DNA of 64,000 bases from the NCBI RefSeq assembly GCF_013488225.1, contig NZ_CP041238.1, positions 2,195,501 through 2,259,500 on the forward strand, given 5' to 3'. Position numbers and translations under genes: made by a program. How positions within the stretch are numbered: the stretch's first letter is position 1; every line of letters starts with the position of its first letter. Origin of the DNA: Sinorhizobium mexicanum (GTDB lineage Bacteria; Pseudomonadota; Alphaproteobacteria; Rhizobiales; Rhizobiaceae). A model generated the notes under the pieces. The model saw only the letters and a program-made list of their open reading frames with translations. It did not search any database and was not told where the DNA came from. Of the stretch, positions 46,366 to 56,172 are shown one piece after another.

Positions 46366-47757
46366 ATGACATCGACCCGCACGGAAACAGATACGTTCGG
46401 CCCCATCGAGGTGGCGAGCGACCGCTATTGGGGCGCCCAGGCGCAGCGCTCGCTTGGGAACTTCAAAATCGGCTGGGAAAAGCAGCCTGTCGCGATCGTT
46501 CGGGCCCTCGGCATCGTCAAGCAGGCAGCTGCGCGCGCCAACATGGCGCTCGGCCGCCTCGACCCGGCGATTGGCGATTCGATCGTCAAGGCAGCGCAGG
46601 AGGTCATCGACGGCAAGCTCAATGAGCATTTCCCGCTCGTCGTCTGGCAGACCGGTTCCGGCACGCAGTCGAACATGAATGCGAACGAGGTCGTTTCCAA
46701 CCGGGCGATCGAACTGCTCGGCGGCGTCATGGGTTCGAAGAAGCCCGTTCATCCGAACGACCACGTGAATATGAGCCAGTCGTCGAACGACACCTATCCG
46801 ACGGCCATGCACATTGCCTGCGCCGAGCGCGTCATCCACGACCTGCTGCCCGCGCTGAAGCACCTGCACAAGGCGCTCGAAGAAAAGGTGAAGGCTTTCG
46901 ATCACATCATCAAGATCGGCCGCACCCACACGCAGGATGCGACGCCGCTGACGCTCGGTCAGGAGTTCTCCGGCTATGCTGCGCAGGTTGCTTCCTCGAT
47001 CAAGCGCATCGAGATGACGCTGCCCGGCCTCTGCGAACTCGCCCAGGGCGGCACCGCCGTCGGCACTGGCCTTAACGCCCCGATCGGTTTTGCCGAAAAG
47101 GTGGCTGAGGAGATCGCCGGCATTACCGGCATCGCTTTCACCTCGGCGCCGAACAAGTTCGAGGCTCTCGCGGCTCACGACTCGATGGTCTTCAGCCATG
47201 GCGCAATCAACGCCACGGCCGCCGCGCTTTTCAAGATTGCCAACGACATCCGCTTCCTCGGCTCCGGCCCGCGCTCCGGCCTCGGCGAACTGTCGCTGCC
47301 GGAAAACGAGCCCGGCTCGTCGATCATGCCGGGCAAGGTCAACCCGACCCAGTGCGAAGCGCTGACTCAGGTCTGCGTCCAGGTGTTCGGCAACCACGCG
47401 GCCCTCACCTTCGCCGGCAGCCAGGGTCATTTCGAGCTCAACGTCTACAATCCGCTGATGGCCTACAATTTCCTTCAGTCGGTACAGCTTCTCGCCGACG
47501 CGGCCGTCTCCTTTACCGACAATTGCGTCGTCGGCATCGAGGCGCGCGAGGACAATATCAAGGCGGCACTCGACCGCTCGCTGATGCTTGTCACCGCGCT
47601 GGCGCCGAAGATCGGCTACGACAATGCCGCGAAGATCGCCAAGACCGCGCACAAGAACGGCACGACGCTGCGCGAAGAAGCCGTCGGCGGCGGTTATGTG
47701 ACGAACGAGGAGTTCGACGCGATCGTCCGCCCGGAAACGATGATCGGCCCTGCCTGA
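46366..47757 (+). CDS. fumC: Class II fumarate hydratase
   Basis: A 463-residue iron-independent fumarase of the TCA cycle. It has [16 protein letters not shown] (near 105), [12 protein letters not shown] (near 140), the catalytic [16 protein letters not shown], and the superfamily signature [13 protein letters not shown] (near 320). Length equals E. coli FumC. It stands alone on the plus strand. Confidence 0.97.
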   Translation: MTSTRTETDTFGPIEVASDRYWGAQAQRSLGNFKIGWEKQPVAIVRALGIVKQAAARANMALGRLDPAIGDSIVKAAQEVIDGKLNEHFPLVVWQTGSGTQSNMNANEVVSNRAIELLGGVMGSKKPVHPNDHVNMSQSSNDTYPTAMHIACAERVIHDLLPALKHLHKALEEKVKAFDHIIKIGRTHTQDATPLTLGQEFSGYAAQVASSIKRIEMTLPGLCELAQGGTAVGTGLNAPIGFAEKVAEEIAGITGIAFTSAPNKFEALAAHDSMVFSHGAINATAAALFKIANDIRFLGSGPRSGLGELSLPENEPGSSIMPGKVNPTQCEALTQVCVQVFGNHAALTFAGSQGHFELNVYNPLMAYNFLQSVQLLADAAVSFTDNCVVGIEAREDNIKAALDRSLMLVTALAPKIGYDNAAKIAKTAHKNGTTLREEAVGGGYVTNEEFDAIVRPETMIGPA

Positions 47758-47824
47758 TCAATCTCGATTGCCGCGGCGCGATCACCGCTGCCGCGGCACA
47801 CTCGGCCGCTTTAAAGATAAGAGC

Positions 47825-47886
47825 CTGCAGCAACTCAAGCTGCAGCGGCGTCCTTTGCCAGTCCGATAAGGCGCGCGGTTCTGTAG
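47825..47886 (+). repeat. Truncated RIME-like element
   Basis: The right half only: ctgcagcaactcaagctgcag, then gcgtcctttgccagtccgataaggcgcgcgg and ctgtag. The aaatcgg palindrome is lost. Confidence 0.6.
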
Positions 47887-48009
47887 GCGCATCAGCCCGA
47901 AATTGGTCGAATTGTATCGATGCGCTCAAGCAATTGTTAAGACTTCACAAATCATTTGTCCCTAAAAATTACCAGACTTTAGAATTGAATAAATAAAGGA
48001 GGTTTGCAT

Positions 48010-49080
48010 ATGCAAACGGCAACCTCGAATAAGGCGCCGGCGCCGGATATCGCCGCGCAGATCACCCACGCCATGCGGATGATGGGGGTGGCGCCAATAC
48101 CGCGCAATTACGAGCTCTATTATGAGGCCTACCTCGGCTCCAACACGCAATTGTCCAAGGATCTCGCGGCACTTGGCAGCCGGGCGACACAGGAAGAGCT
48201 TGACGCGATCGGCGCACAGTATTTCAGCCACATTCACCATCCGCACGGCATCGAGCGCGCGCACAACACCCTTGCTGCCAAGCTGACTGAGCTCGTCAAC
48301 CTCTTGAAGGACGAGCAATATGCGCTCGAGAACTACAACAAGGTTCTCGATGAAGCCTATAGCAACATGACCAGCAAGAGCGCTGCGAGCGCCGACATTC
48401 TGCGCCACGCAATCGGCATCCTGACCGAAGCAACGGTCGACACCATGAACCAGGGGAAGGAGCGCGTTCAGACCGTCGTCCAGAAGTCCTTCGAAATGGA
48501 AGTCATCCGGCAGGAGCTCGACGAATATAAGCGCATCGCCAATACCGATTCACTGACGCGTCTAGCTAACCGGCGGGCCTTCGATGATGCCCTGGCCGCC
48601 GTCTACAACAGCGAACATCGGCGTAATTTCACTGGTCTGCTTGTCGCCGATATCGATCATTTCAAGAAGGTCAACGACACGTTCGGTCATCCGGTCGGCG
48701 ACAAGATCCTCGCCACGGTCGGCAGTGTCATCCGCGCCAACTTGCGCCGGGACGCATTCGTCGCGCGCACTGGCGGCGAGGAATTCGCCGTCATTCTCCA
48801 TGACATCACGCAGGAAGAGTGCCTGCAGGCGGCTGACCGGATCCGTACCGTGCTTGCCGGCACCCCCTTCAAAAACTCCAAGACGGGTGTCAACTACGGC
48901 CCGATCACGCTGTCCGTCGGCGTCTGCATGGCGACCGAGGCGGACGATCCGGTCGATCTCTACAACAAGGCCGACGTCGCCCTCTATTCCGCCAAGAATG
49001 CTGGCCGCAACCGCACGGTGCTATTCGAAGAGGGAATGCGCAAGGATTCCGGTCGCAACTGGCTGATCTATCGCCGGTAG
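48010..49080 (+). CDS. GGDEF-domain diguanylate cyclase, cytoplasmic
   Basis: A 356-residue protein. The GGDEF domain (about 180-345) has the active motif TGGEEFAVILHD and the preceding DIDHFKKVNDTFGH metal-binding segment, so cyclic-di-GMP synthesis is expected. The inhibitory I-site RxxD is not intact: the equivalent position reads RRDA. The N-terminal 165 residues are helical with no membrane segment and no named sensor domain. A near-perfect Shine-Dalgarno aaaggagg (47995-48002) is 7 nt before ATG 48010, suggesting strong translation. It stands alone. Confidence 0.9.
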   Translation: MQTATSNKAPAPDIAAQITHAMRMMGVAPIPRNYELYYEAYLGSNTQLSKDLAALGSRATQEELDAIGAQYFSHIHHPHGIERAHNTLAAKLTELVNLLKDEQYALENYNKVLDEAYSNMTSKSAASADILRHAIGILTEATVDTMNQGKERVQTVVQKSFEMEVIRQELDEYKRIANTDSLTRLANRRAFDDALAAVYNSEHRRNFTGLLVADIDHFKKVNDTFGHPVGDKILATVGSVIRANLRRDAFVARTGGEEFAVILHDITQEECLQAADRIRTVLAGTPFKNSKTGVNYGPITLSVGVCMATEADDPVDLYNKADVALYSAKNAGRNRTVLFEEGMRKDSGRNWLIYRR

Positions 49081-49125
49081 ATATCGCTCCCAGCGTCGCT
49101 TGTCGTCAAAAGCAATCGGCGGCGC

Positions 49126-49734
49126 CTACCACATGGTCTTGGCGGCGCGCCCGGGCCATTCCCGGTCGTAACTCTCGTTGTCGAAATCCGCCTTTGCGGC
49201 TTTAAGCAGCGTACCGGGGGTCGGCAGCGACGCCGGATCGACGAAGCGATCCGCGTTCCAAAGTTGCGAACGGATCAGCGCCCGCGCGCATTGGAAATAG
49301 ACCTCTCCGATCGTGATCACGATTACGCTGCGCGGATGGTTGCCGTCGACCTCGAAGGAATTCGTCAATGCCGGATCGACGCTGACGACCGCCGTGCCGT
49401 TGATGCGCATCGCCGTATTCGAGCCGGGGACGAGGAACATCACCGCCACCCTCGGATCGCGGACAATGTTGGCAAGCGAATCGACGCGGTTATTGCCACG
49501 CCAGTCCGGCATCAGCACGGTCTTGTCGTCCGCGACCCGGACGACACAATGATCGTCGCCACGCGGAGAGCAATCGAGCCCCTCGGGCCCGACGGTCGCA
49601 AGCGCAGCAAAAGGCGAGGCCTCGATCATCTGCCGATATTCCGCCGTCAGCGCGCTCGTCACTTTGACGATCGAGGCCTCGCTTGTCTCGCCATAGAGTG
49701 CCCTCAGTTCCTCGATCGTGCTGATGACTGTCAT
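49126..49734 (-). CDS. Pyridoxamine 5'-phosphate oxidase-like FMN-binding split-barrel protein
   Basis: A 202-residue flavin- or pyridoxal-type split-barrel protein. It shows FAALATVGPEGLDCSPRGD, the LMPDWRGNNRVDSLANIVRDPRVAVMFLVPG stretch (split across residues 85-115) and MRINGTAVV, typical of the general-stress PNPOx-like family rather than PdxH. ggagg lies 5 nt before ATG 49734; the frame extends to 49773. Substrate and role are unknown. It is a single gene. Confidence 0.85.
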   Translation of the reverse strand: MTVISTIEELRALYGETSEASIVKVTSALTAEYRQMIEASPFAALATVGPEGLDCSPRGDDHCVVRVADDKTVLMPDWRGNNRVDSLANIVRDPRVAVMFLVPGSNTAMRINGTAVVSVDPALTNSFEVDGNHPRSVIVITIGEVYFQCARALIRSQLWNADRFVDPASLPTPGTLLKAAKADFDNESYDREWPGRAAKTMW

Positions 49735-49801
49735 TCCATCCTCCGTGCAGCCTGCTCTTGCATGCGCTTTCAACGGATAGCATGACGTCCTGATGACAGC
49801 A

Positions 49802-50719
49802 TCAGGCGATTCTTCTCAAATGAGCAGCCTTCTTGCCTTCGCCAAGGAAGGCCTTGATCCTGTCAATGACCGGTTCGGCGGAAACGATACGGCGATGGCC
49901 GAAACCGTTCGCCCAATACAACTCGACGTTCGGCCCGGCCGCGCCGTAGCGGCGGGCGTGGGCTGCGGACACCTCTTTGTCGTCCTCTGCGTGGATGACG
50001 AGTACTGGTTTCCTCAGCATGCCGAGAATGCGGGCTGCGTCAAAGCCATCGATCCTGCGGCCGGAAAGGCGTTCGACCATGCCTTCGAAGGCGGACTGGG
50101 CGACCGGCGCAAGAGCCATCATCTTGCCGAAACCCTTGAAGAGCCAGGTCATTTCGCTCGGAGCGCCGATCAGTACCAGTTTGCCGGGCACGCGCGCCGG
50201 TACGTCGCAGACAACGGCGCCTGCCGCACAGGCGAGGCTCGCACCGCCGAAGGAATGGCCGATCGCGACGTCGAATCCATCGAAATGGCGCCAGGCCGCA
50301 TCGATCGCCCTCACCGCCTGCGGCATCGTCAGCGATCGTCCCGGCGAAGCGCCGTGCCCCGGCCAGTCGATGGCCACCACCTCCGCACCGGCAGCAAGGA
50401 GGCCATCGATCAAAGTCGCGAGATAGGCGCTGCGCGATCCCCAGCCGTGGGCGAGCAGGATACGCGGGCCTGCGGCACCCGGGCTCCGGGCGAAATGATG
50501 CGCGACAAACCAGCCACCGGCGAAAGACAGCGTCATCTTTCGCGAGCGCTCCATGGTTGACGCCGCCGCTTTCAGCAAGGCTGCTTCCTTGGCGCTTTTC
50601 GGCTTGCGGCTCGGCGTGCAACAGAAGATTCTGAAAGCGAGCCTGCCGGCCGCCTCGGCGGAGACGGCAGACACGGCCTTCAGCGCCGGACGGATGACCT
50701 TGATCCCGAAGGATGCCAT
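49802..50719 (-). CDS. Alpha/beta hydrolase
   Basis: A 305-residue alpha/beta-hydrolase-fold protein. The oxyanion region is LLAHGWGSRSAYL (near 88), and the nucleophile elbow is GHSFGGASLA (near 153). The acid is probably in VIHAEDDKEVS and the catalytic histidine in NGFGHRRIV. There is no signal peptide. It is divergent from a MarR-family gene with a symmetrical site between them, so it is probably that regulator's target. Esterase or thioesterase activity is plausible; the substrate is unknown. Confidence 0.88.
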   Translation of the reverse strand: MASFGIKVIRPALKAVSAVSAEAAGRLAFRIFCCTPSRKPKSAKEAALLKAAASTMERSRKMTLSFAGGWFVAHHFARSPGAAGPRILLAHGWGSRSAYLATLIDGLLAAGAEVVAIDWPGHGASPGRSLTMPQAVRAIDAAWRHFDGFDVAIGHSFGGASLACAAGAVVCDVPARVPGKLVLIGAPSEMTWLFKGFGKMMALAPVAQSAFEGMVERLSGRRIDGFDAARILGMLRKPVLVIHAEDDKEVSAAHARRYGAAGPNVELYWANGFGHRRIVSAEPVIDRIKAFLGEGKKAAHLRRIA

Positions 50720-50736
50720 AGTAAAACTCTCTTGAA

Positions 50737-50754
50737 ATGTTCAATCATGAACAT
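50737..50754. promoter_or_regulatory. Palindromic operator between the hydrolase and marR-type genes
   Basis: atgttcaatcatgaacat is a perfect inverted repeat with 7-bp arms and a 4-bp centre, 17 bp from the hydrolase start. An extra half-site tgaaca lies at 50768-50773. Size and symmetry fit a MarR-family dimer binding site. Confidence 0.7.
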
Positions 50755-50766
50755 CATTGTACAGCG

Positions 50767-51246
50767 ATGAACAAAAAGCAAGTGACAACAGAACAACACC
50801 ATTTCCCCTGGGATCATCCGCGGTTCCGAAGCTGGATCGCCGTCGCCCGCGCCTGCCAACTGATGCAGCAGACATTGACCCGGGAACTCGCCCATCTCGA
50901 CATCAAGCCGCCGCATCTCGATATCCTGATCAATCTCTACCGCTTCGACGGCATCACGCAGCAGGAGCTCGCCCGCAAGTTGCTCGTCGGACGCTCCAAC
51001 ATGAGCATGCTGTTGCCGCAGCTCGAGAAGCGTGGCCTGATAGAACGGCGGGGAGACGAGCGTGACAAACGCGTGCTGCGGCTCTCACTGACGCCGGCCG
51101 GCTGTACGCTCACCGAGGAGGCAATGGAGATCCAGACGGCGCTTATCGAGAAGTCTCTGACAGGTTCGCCGATCGAGGACTGCATGACGGTCGCGCAGTC
51201 GATGGAGCGGATCATCGCCATCTTGCTGAAGGAAGGCAGCGATTGA
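50767..51246 (+). CDS. MarR-family transcriptional regulator
   Basis: A 159-residue winged-helix regulator. The recognition region reads ITQQELARKLLVGRSNMSMLL and is followed by the wing ERRGDERDKRVLRLSLTPAG, both canonical for MarR. ATG 50767 is used instead of ATG 50737, because the earlier codon lies inside the perfect palindrome that should be the operator. It is divergent from the alpha/beta hydrolase gene. Likely a ligand-released repressor of itself and that hydrolase; the ligand is unknown. Confidence 0.88.
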   Translation: MNKKQVTTEQHHFPWDHPRFRSWIAVARACQLMQQTLTRELAHLDIKPPHLDILINLYRFDGITQQELARKLLVGRSNMSMLLPQLEKRGLIERRGDERDKRVLRLSLTPAGCTLTEEAMEIQTALIEKSLTGSPIEDCMTVAQSMERIIAILLKEGSD

Positions 51247-51330
51247 GAGCGCCGCTAGCGTGGCCTGAGCGTCATATCGGCGCGCAGAGATGCTGTAGCA
51301 CTTCGGATCAAGGCGTGTTTTTTGCTGTGG

Positions 51331-51705
51331 TCAGCGCGGCTTTTCCGACTTGTCGCGCGACATGCCCTTTTCGGCCAGTTCCTGCTCATAGACAGCGAAG
51401 AGTTCCGCGCCCCTCTCTCCCAATTCTCGCAGATAGCTCCAGGTGAAGATCCCCGTGTCATGGAAATCATCGAAGCCGATGCGCACGGCGTAGTTACCGG
51501 TCGGCTGCATCGAAATGATCTGAACATTGCGCTTGCCGGGTACAGTCACCCGTTGACCCGGCCCGTGTCCCTGCACCTCGGCCGAAGGCGAAAGCACGCG
51601 CAACAGCTCCGCTGACAGGTCGTAGGAGGCGCCGTCGTCGAAAGTGACAGTAAGGCGGTGACGGTCTTTCGATACGCGCAACTCGGTCGGCCAGAATTCA
51701 CTCAT
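51331..51705 (-). CDS. DUF971 (GBBH-like N-terminal) protein
   Basis: A 124-residue protein consisting of one DUF971 domain: WPTELRVSKDRHRLTVTFDDG, LSAELLRVLSPSAEVQGHG and NYAVRIGFDDFHDTGIFTWSYL. The fold also forms the zinc-binding N-terminal domain of gamma-butyrobetaine hydroxylase; the bacterial stand-alone form is linked to iron-sulfur or molybdopterin genes. ATG 51705 has ggag 8 nt upstream. It is divergent from moaA, consistent with that association but not proof. Confidence 0.88.
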   Translation of the reverse strand: MSEFWPTELRVSKDRHRLTVTFDDGASYDLSAELLRVLSPSAEVQGHGPGQRVTVPGKRNVQIISMQPTGNYAVRIGFDDFHDTGIFTWSYLRELGERGAELFAVYEQELAEKGMSRDKSEKPR

Positions 51706-52092
51706 GATACTCACTCCGCATTCATTCGCTGAGCACTACAGCGCCGCGCGTCTTATCAGGCGCGCGAAGGACGCTGTAGCACTTTGAAGTTGCATGTTTT
51801 CACCTTAAATCGGCTGCGATTTAAGGAAACATGCAGTAGCCTAGATCATGCCCGGGGCCTATTAAATTCGTTCGCCCGCCAGAGCGGATCCTCGCCTCCG
51901 AAAAGGAATGGTAGGCTGAAAAAGCGGAAACATTTTCAGATCTTTCGAGCCTATTCAGGGGAAATGCGCGTCTCCCTTCGGATTCTACCTGGAACAACGC
52001 CCATCGACCGCTGCCTCACCGAAATTTGCGACAGTATGCGCCTTGACGCGAGGGTTTTTGCCCACGACATTGAAAGCGTTGGGAGAAAAGCC
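51706..52092. other. Intergenic region between the DUF971 gene and moaA
   Basis: 387 bp containing a full RIME-like copy (51737-51840). The remainder (51841-52092) is the moaA leader. It is long enough to hold a molybdenum-cofactor-responsive RNA, but I could not fold or match one by eye. Confidence 0.35.
51737..51840 (-). repeat. RIME-like element, full-length copy
   Basis: A 104-bp copy in reverse orientation: ctacagcgccgcgcg, hairpin gcgcgtcttatcaggcgcgc, the gctgtagcactttgaagttgc core, the palindrome ccttaaatcggctgcgatttaagg with central mismatches, and gcagtag. Confidence 0.88.
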
Positions 52093-53142
52093 TTGAACAA
52101 TGCCGCGATAGACAGAACCGGCGCAGAGCCGCTCGACAGGTCCACGACGCCGATGATCGATCCTTTCGGTCGGACGATCACCTATCTGCGCGTGTCGGTC
52201 ACCGACCGCTGCGACTTCCGCTGCACCTACTGCATGGCGGAACACATGACCTTCCTGCCGAAGAAGGATCTGCTGACGCTCGAGGAATTGCAACGGCTTT
52301 GTTCCGCCTTCATCGCCAAGGGCGTGCGCAAGCTCCGGCTCACCGGCGGCGAACCGCTGGTGCGCAAGAACATCATGTTCCTCGTCCGCGAACTCGGCAA
52401 GGAGATCCAGGCCGGCCGCCTCGACGAGCTGACGCTGACGACCAACGGTTCGCAACTCGCGAAACATGCGGCGGAACTTGCCGATTGCGGCGTGCGCCGC
52501 ATCAACGTTTCACTTGACACCCGCGATCATGACAAGTTCCGCCACATCACCCGCTGGGGCGAACTTTCGAAGGTGCTCGAAGGCATCGATGCTGCTCAGG
52601 CCGCCGGTCTCAAGGTGAAGATCAACACGGTCGCGCTCAAGGGCTTCAATGACGCCGAGATTCCCGAGCTGATGCGCTGGGCGCACGGGCGCGGCATGGA
52701 ACTGACGCTGATCGAGACGATGCCGATGGGCGAAGTGGACGAGGACCGGACCGACCACTACCTGCCGCTTTCCGAAATGCGCGAACGTCTGGAAAGCCAG
52801 TTCACGCTCAAGGATATTCCCTACCGCACCGGCGGCCCTGCCCGCTACGTCGAGGTGGCGGAGACCGGCGGACGGCTCGGACTGATCACGCCGATGACCC
52901 ACAATTTCTGCGAAAGCTGCAACCGCGTGCGGCTGACTTGCACCGGCACGCTCTATATGTGCCTCGGGCAAAACGATGCGGCTGATCTGCGCGCGGCGCT
53001 GCGCTCGACGGACGACGATGCCTACCTCTCTCGCGTCATCGACGAGGCGATTTCCCGCAAGCCGAAGGGCCACGACTTCATCATCGATCGTGAGCACAAT
53101 CGCCCGGCCGTCGCGCGCCACATGAGCGTAACCGGCGGCTGA
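52093..53142 (+). CDS. moaA: GTP 3',8-cyclase MoaA (molybdenum cofactor synthesis)
   Basis: A 349-residue radical SAM enzyme that with MoaC turns GTP into cyclic pyranopterin monophosphate. The SAM cluster motif is CDFRCTYC (near residue 43), with GGEP downstream. The C-terminal cluster lies in [14 protein letters not shown] (near 270). The two terminal glycines required for activity are present (VTGG). The start is TTG 52093 with gggag 7 nt upstream; the frame is open to 51784 but that part crosses a repeat and a poorly conserved leader. Confidence 0.95.
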   Translation: MNNAAIDRTGAEPLDRSTTPMIDPFGRTITYLRVSVTDRCDFRCTYCMAEHMTFLPKKDLLTLEELQRLCSAFIAKGVRKLRLTGGEPLVRKNIMFLVRELGKEIQAGRLDELTLTTNGSQLAKHAAELADCGVRRINVSLDTRDHDKFRHITRWGELSKVLEGIDAAQAAGLKVKINTVALKGFNDAEIPELMRWAHGRGMELTLIETMPMGEVDEDRTDHYLPLSEMRERLESQFTLKDIPYRTGGPARYVEVAETGGRLGLITPMTHNFCESCNRVRLTCTGTLYMCLGQNDAADLRAALRSTDDDAYLSRVIDEAISRKPKGHDFIIDREHNRPAVARHMSVTGG

Positions 53143-53168
53143 CGATTCGCGACATCGAGAAAAGCAAA

Positions 53169-53200
53169 AGGCCCCGCAGTCGCCACCGACCGCGGGGCCT
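53169..53200. terminator. Bidirectional terminator between moaA and the chemoreceptor gene
   Basis: aggccccgc (53169-53177) pairs with gcggggcct (53192-53200); an inner gtcg/cgac extends the stem. It is flanked by aaaag on the left and cttctt on the right, so it can end both converging transcripts. Confidence 0.8.
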
Positions 53201-53215
53201 CTTCTTGCCGATAAT

Positions 53216-55765
53216 TCAGGCGGCGTAAGTCGGGCCGTACCGAACCTCACCGTATTCGCCCACGCCGCTGGTGCCGGTCTTGAAGCGTTCGATCTTTTCG
53301 TTGAGTGCTTCGACCTGCCGGCGCAGGCCATGGATTTCCGCAGTGTTTTCCTCGACCATTGCAGCGTTCTGCTGCGTGATCAGTTCGACCTCGTGAACGG
53401 CGGAATTGACCTCGTTGAGGCCGGTATATTGGTCAGCAGCAGAAGCTTCGATGTTGCTGACGAGCTGGTGAATGGTGGCGATATGGTCGTTAATGACCGT
53501 CAGCGCTTCGCCGGTCTCCTGCACCAGTGCCACACCGCTGCGCACCTGGGCGGAACTTGCCGAAATCAGCCCCTTGATCTCGCGGGCGGCTCCCGCACAA
53601 CGCTGCGCCAACTCGCGCACCTCCTGGGCGACGACCGCGAAGCCTCGGCCCGCCTCGCCGGCGCGGGCCGCCTCGACGCCTGCGTTCAGTGCCAGGAGAT
53701 TGGTCTGGAAGGCGATCTCGTCGATCACGCCGATGATCGTGCTGATCTTTTCGGACGAGCGATTGATTTCAGCCATGGCATCGATCGCCTTGGCGACCAC
53801 CTGGCCGGAATGCTGCGCATAGTTATTCGTCTCATCGACCGACACCGTCGTGCGTCGGGCGCTCTCGGCGGTAGAGCCCACGAGTTCGGTGAGTTGACGC
53901 AGTGCACGAGAACTCTCTTCAAGTGCTGCTGCCTGCTGCTCGGTGCGGCGGGCAAGATCGTCGGCCGAAGCCGAGAGATTGCCTGTCCCGCCGGAAATCT
54001 CTTCCGCGACGAGACGCACATCGGTCAGCGTCGCACGCAGCGCCTCGACGGCATTGTTGTAGGTGCGGGCCATGACGACGTAGTCCGCCGGCAGGTCTTC
54101 CGCCATGCCTTCCTCGAGATTGCCGGCAGCAAGCTGGGCAAGAACATCGGAAAGAGCGTTGAGCGCCTGCATCTGCTCGGCTTCGATGCGCGCGCGTTCC
54201 TGAGAGCGTCGCGCCTCCTCTTCGGCAGACAATGTACGCGCTGCCTCGGCCTCGCGTTCCAGCCGCACGTTTTCGAGCGCATTATCGCGGAAGACGGCGA
54301 CCGAGCGCACCATGTCGCCGATTTCGTCACCGCGGTTGCGGCCTTCGATCGCCACTTCGAGATCACCATTGGCGAGCCTCGTCATGGTTTCGGTCACGCG
54401 TTTCAGCGGGCCGCGCAGCGTCTCGACAAGCATCAGACCGCCGATGATCGAAAGCAGCGTTCCGGCGACCATAGCGATGATCGAGACCGTCGCCGATCGT
54501 TGGCTGTCCTGCTTTCCGGCTTCCTGCGCATTGCTGACGAAGCTTTCGAGCGTGCTGCTCGCGTCGGCTACGAGCGTTGCAGCCTCGCTCTTGGCGGCCT
54601 GCCAGCGACCGCCAACGTCGATCAACGCGGCCGTGCCCTTGTCGATGTTGTCGAGTGAGGGGCCGAGCTTCGCCGGCAGATCGCGGAGCGCTGCGTTCTT
54701 GCCGCCGAGATCGGAAAGCTTGCCCGCAGTCTCACGGACGGCGTTTATATCCGCAATCACGAGGTCGCGGCTCGCCGCATCGAGCGAGCGATGTAACTCG
54801 CTGATATGGAATCGGGTATTATCGAGGCCCTTGAAAGTATCGCCCATCAAGGCGATCAGCGTCTTCAGCGTCGAGATTTCCTCATCCATGCCGACGAAGC
54901 GCTTGGCTGCGGTGTCGGAATTCTTGACCGCCTCCTTGGCAAAATCGGCTTCGTATTTCGAGAGCTTGCTGAGGATTGGCACCAGAGCGTTCTTCTTCGC
55001 CTCGTTGTCGTCGGCGCCTGCAAGGATCGCCTGTATCTTCAGCGCCTGTTCCTTGAGTTCACCGATCGGCTTCTGGACCTTTTCGGACGCAATCTTCTCG
55101 GCCTCCCCGATCTGTTTCAGCAGATGCGGCAGCAGCTTGTTGGCCTGGTCGATCTTGGCGTCGGGATTGACCGCCATGGTTACCGGCAGGCGGAATTTCT
55201 TGATGCGCTCGGCAACCCCCTGGTAGGCGGCCGCATCGAAGAGCAGCGCCTTGGCGAAGGCTTCCTTTTCGCCGGATTCGCTTCGGATGATATCGATCTG
55301 CTTGTAGGCGCCGTTGCCCGTCTCGGTCATGTCCGCGAGCGCCGCTTCCAGCGACGTCGTTACCGAGTCCTGCTCGACCTTTACCGCCCAGAGCTTGTCG
55401 GTCTGATTGCGCATCTGGCCGCCGAGTGCGACGACCGAGGCGATCTGTGCCTTGTCCGCGTCACGCGCCAACAGCGCTTCGAGGGTTCTGACACCCTCTT
55501 CCTGCTCGCCGACCTCTTTCGCAAGGAGATCGCGCGTTTCCTCGCTCGGGTTATCGGCGAACGCCTGCAAGGCACTGCGCAAAGCCTGGAAATCCGAGAG
55601 ATTGTTGATGGTCTCGCGGGTGACGGTCATATGCCCATTGAGCGTACGAGCGGTGAAAAAGCCGACGAGACCGATCCCGGTGATCAGGACCACGAGCGGA
55701 ACCACGAAAAGGAGGACTTTTGTGACGATACGCAGGCGCTGTAGAAGGCGATCGATCAAAGACAT
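53216..55765 (-). CDS. Methyl-accepting chemotaxis protein with large periplasmic region
   Basis: An 849-residue transmembrane chemoreceptor. TM1 is at about 16-38 and TM2 at about 422-442, leaving a 380-residue, mostly helical periplasmic domain. After TM2 comes HAMP (RGPLKRVTETMTRLANGDL), a linker with a second HAMP-like part, and the signalling tip (EIAFQTNLLALNAGVEAARAG...GRGFAVVAQEVRELAQR). No C-terminal CheR-binding pentapeptide is seen. The unusual periplasmic size matches S. meliloti McpZ, whose sensor has three stacked helical bundles; orthology is inferred. ATG 55765 begins the normal N-terminus; the frame is open to 55906. Confidence 0.92.
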   Translation of the reverse strand: MSLIDRLLQRLRIVTKVLLFVVPLVVLITGIGLVGFFTARTLNGHMTVTRETINNLSDFQALRSALQAFADNPSEETRDLLAKEVGEQEEGVRTLEALLARDADKAQIASVVALGGQMRNQTDKLWAVKVEQDSVTTSLEAALADMTETGNGAYKQIDIIRSESGEKEAFAKALLFDAAAYQGVAERIKKFRLPVTMAVNPDAKIDQANKLLPHLLKQIGEAEKIASEKVQKPIGELKEQALKIQAILAGADDNEAKKNALVPILSKLSKYEADFAKEAVKNSDTAAKRFVGMDEEISTLKTLIALMGDTFKGLDNTRFHISELHRSLDAASRDLVIADINAVRETAGKLSDLGGKNAALRDLPAKLGPSLDNIDKGTAALIDVGGRWQAAKSEAATLVADASSTLESFVSNAQEAGKQDSQRSATVSIIAMVAGTLLSIIGGLMLVETLRGPLKRVTETMTRLANGDLEVAIEGRNRGDEIGDMVRSVAVFRDNALENVRLEREAEAARTLSAEEEARRSQERARIEAEQMQALNALSDVLAQLAAGNLEEGMAEDLPADYVVMARTYNNAVEALRATLTDVRLVAEEISGGTGNLSASADDLARRTEQQAAALEESSRALRQLTELVGSTAESARRTTVSVDETNNYAQHSGQVVAKAIDAMAEINRSSEKISTIIGVIDEIAFQTNLLALNAGVEAARAGEAGRGFAVVAQEVRELAQRCAGAAREIKGLISASSAQVRSGVALVQETGEALTVINDHIATIHQLVSNIEASAADQYTGLNEVNSAVHEVELITQQNAAMVEENTAEIHGLRRQVEALNEKIERFKTGTSGVGEYGEVRYGPTYAA

Positions 55766-56172
55766 TGCGGACCCCAGGTTCTTATTATGAGGAACATGCC
55801 CGCACGGTGGCTTCTCTTGGTGATGAAATGCCGGCGGAAGCACCTCCCAGGCTCCGGCGGACACTTCGCGGATCGACGGTGCGAAAGAAGATCTGAAGCC
55901 CGTCATCCACCGATCGCTTCATGCGATTGCACTGCGGAATCATCGGGACGATAGGCAGCGAAACTTAAGATTCCGCGAATAATCCTCGATACCACGATTG
56001 CCCCTTGAATTTCGCGTCAGTGCGGCTGGCTCTTCAAATTGCACAAACGGTGCTTGAGTTTGCATGAAATGGCAGTCATTGCTTCGACAAGGGGCGTACC
56101 TCCAAGCGACGGATTCGCTCCTCCCGCCAAACATGGCATTTGGCTTCGGCCGAGGGCCATCAGGAAAGACGA
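55766..56172. other. Divergent intergenic region upstream of the chemoreceptor and EamA genes
   Basis: 407 bp with no supported gene and no repeat recognised. It must hold the divergent promoters. Confidence 0.35.

Noticed and set aside
51784..52092. N-terminal extension of MoaA by 103 codons
   Set aside because: It would translate a palindromic repeat; a good ribosome binding site and the normal MoaA length support TTG 52093.
56064..56172. Long frame running through the EamA gene into mobA, suggesting a fusion
   Set aside because: It reads the EamA gene in the wrong frame. mobA has its own ribosome binding site and start at 57093.
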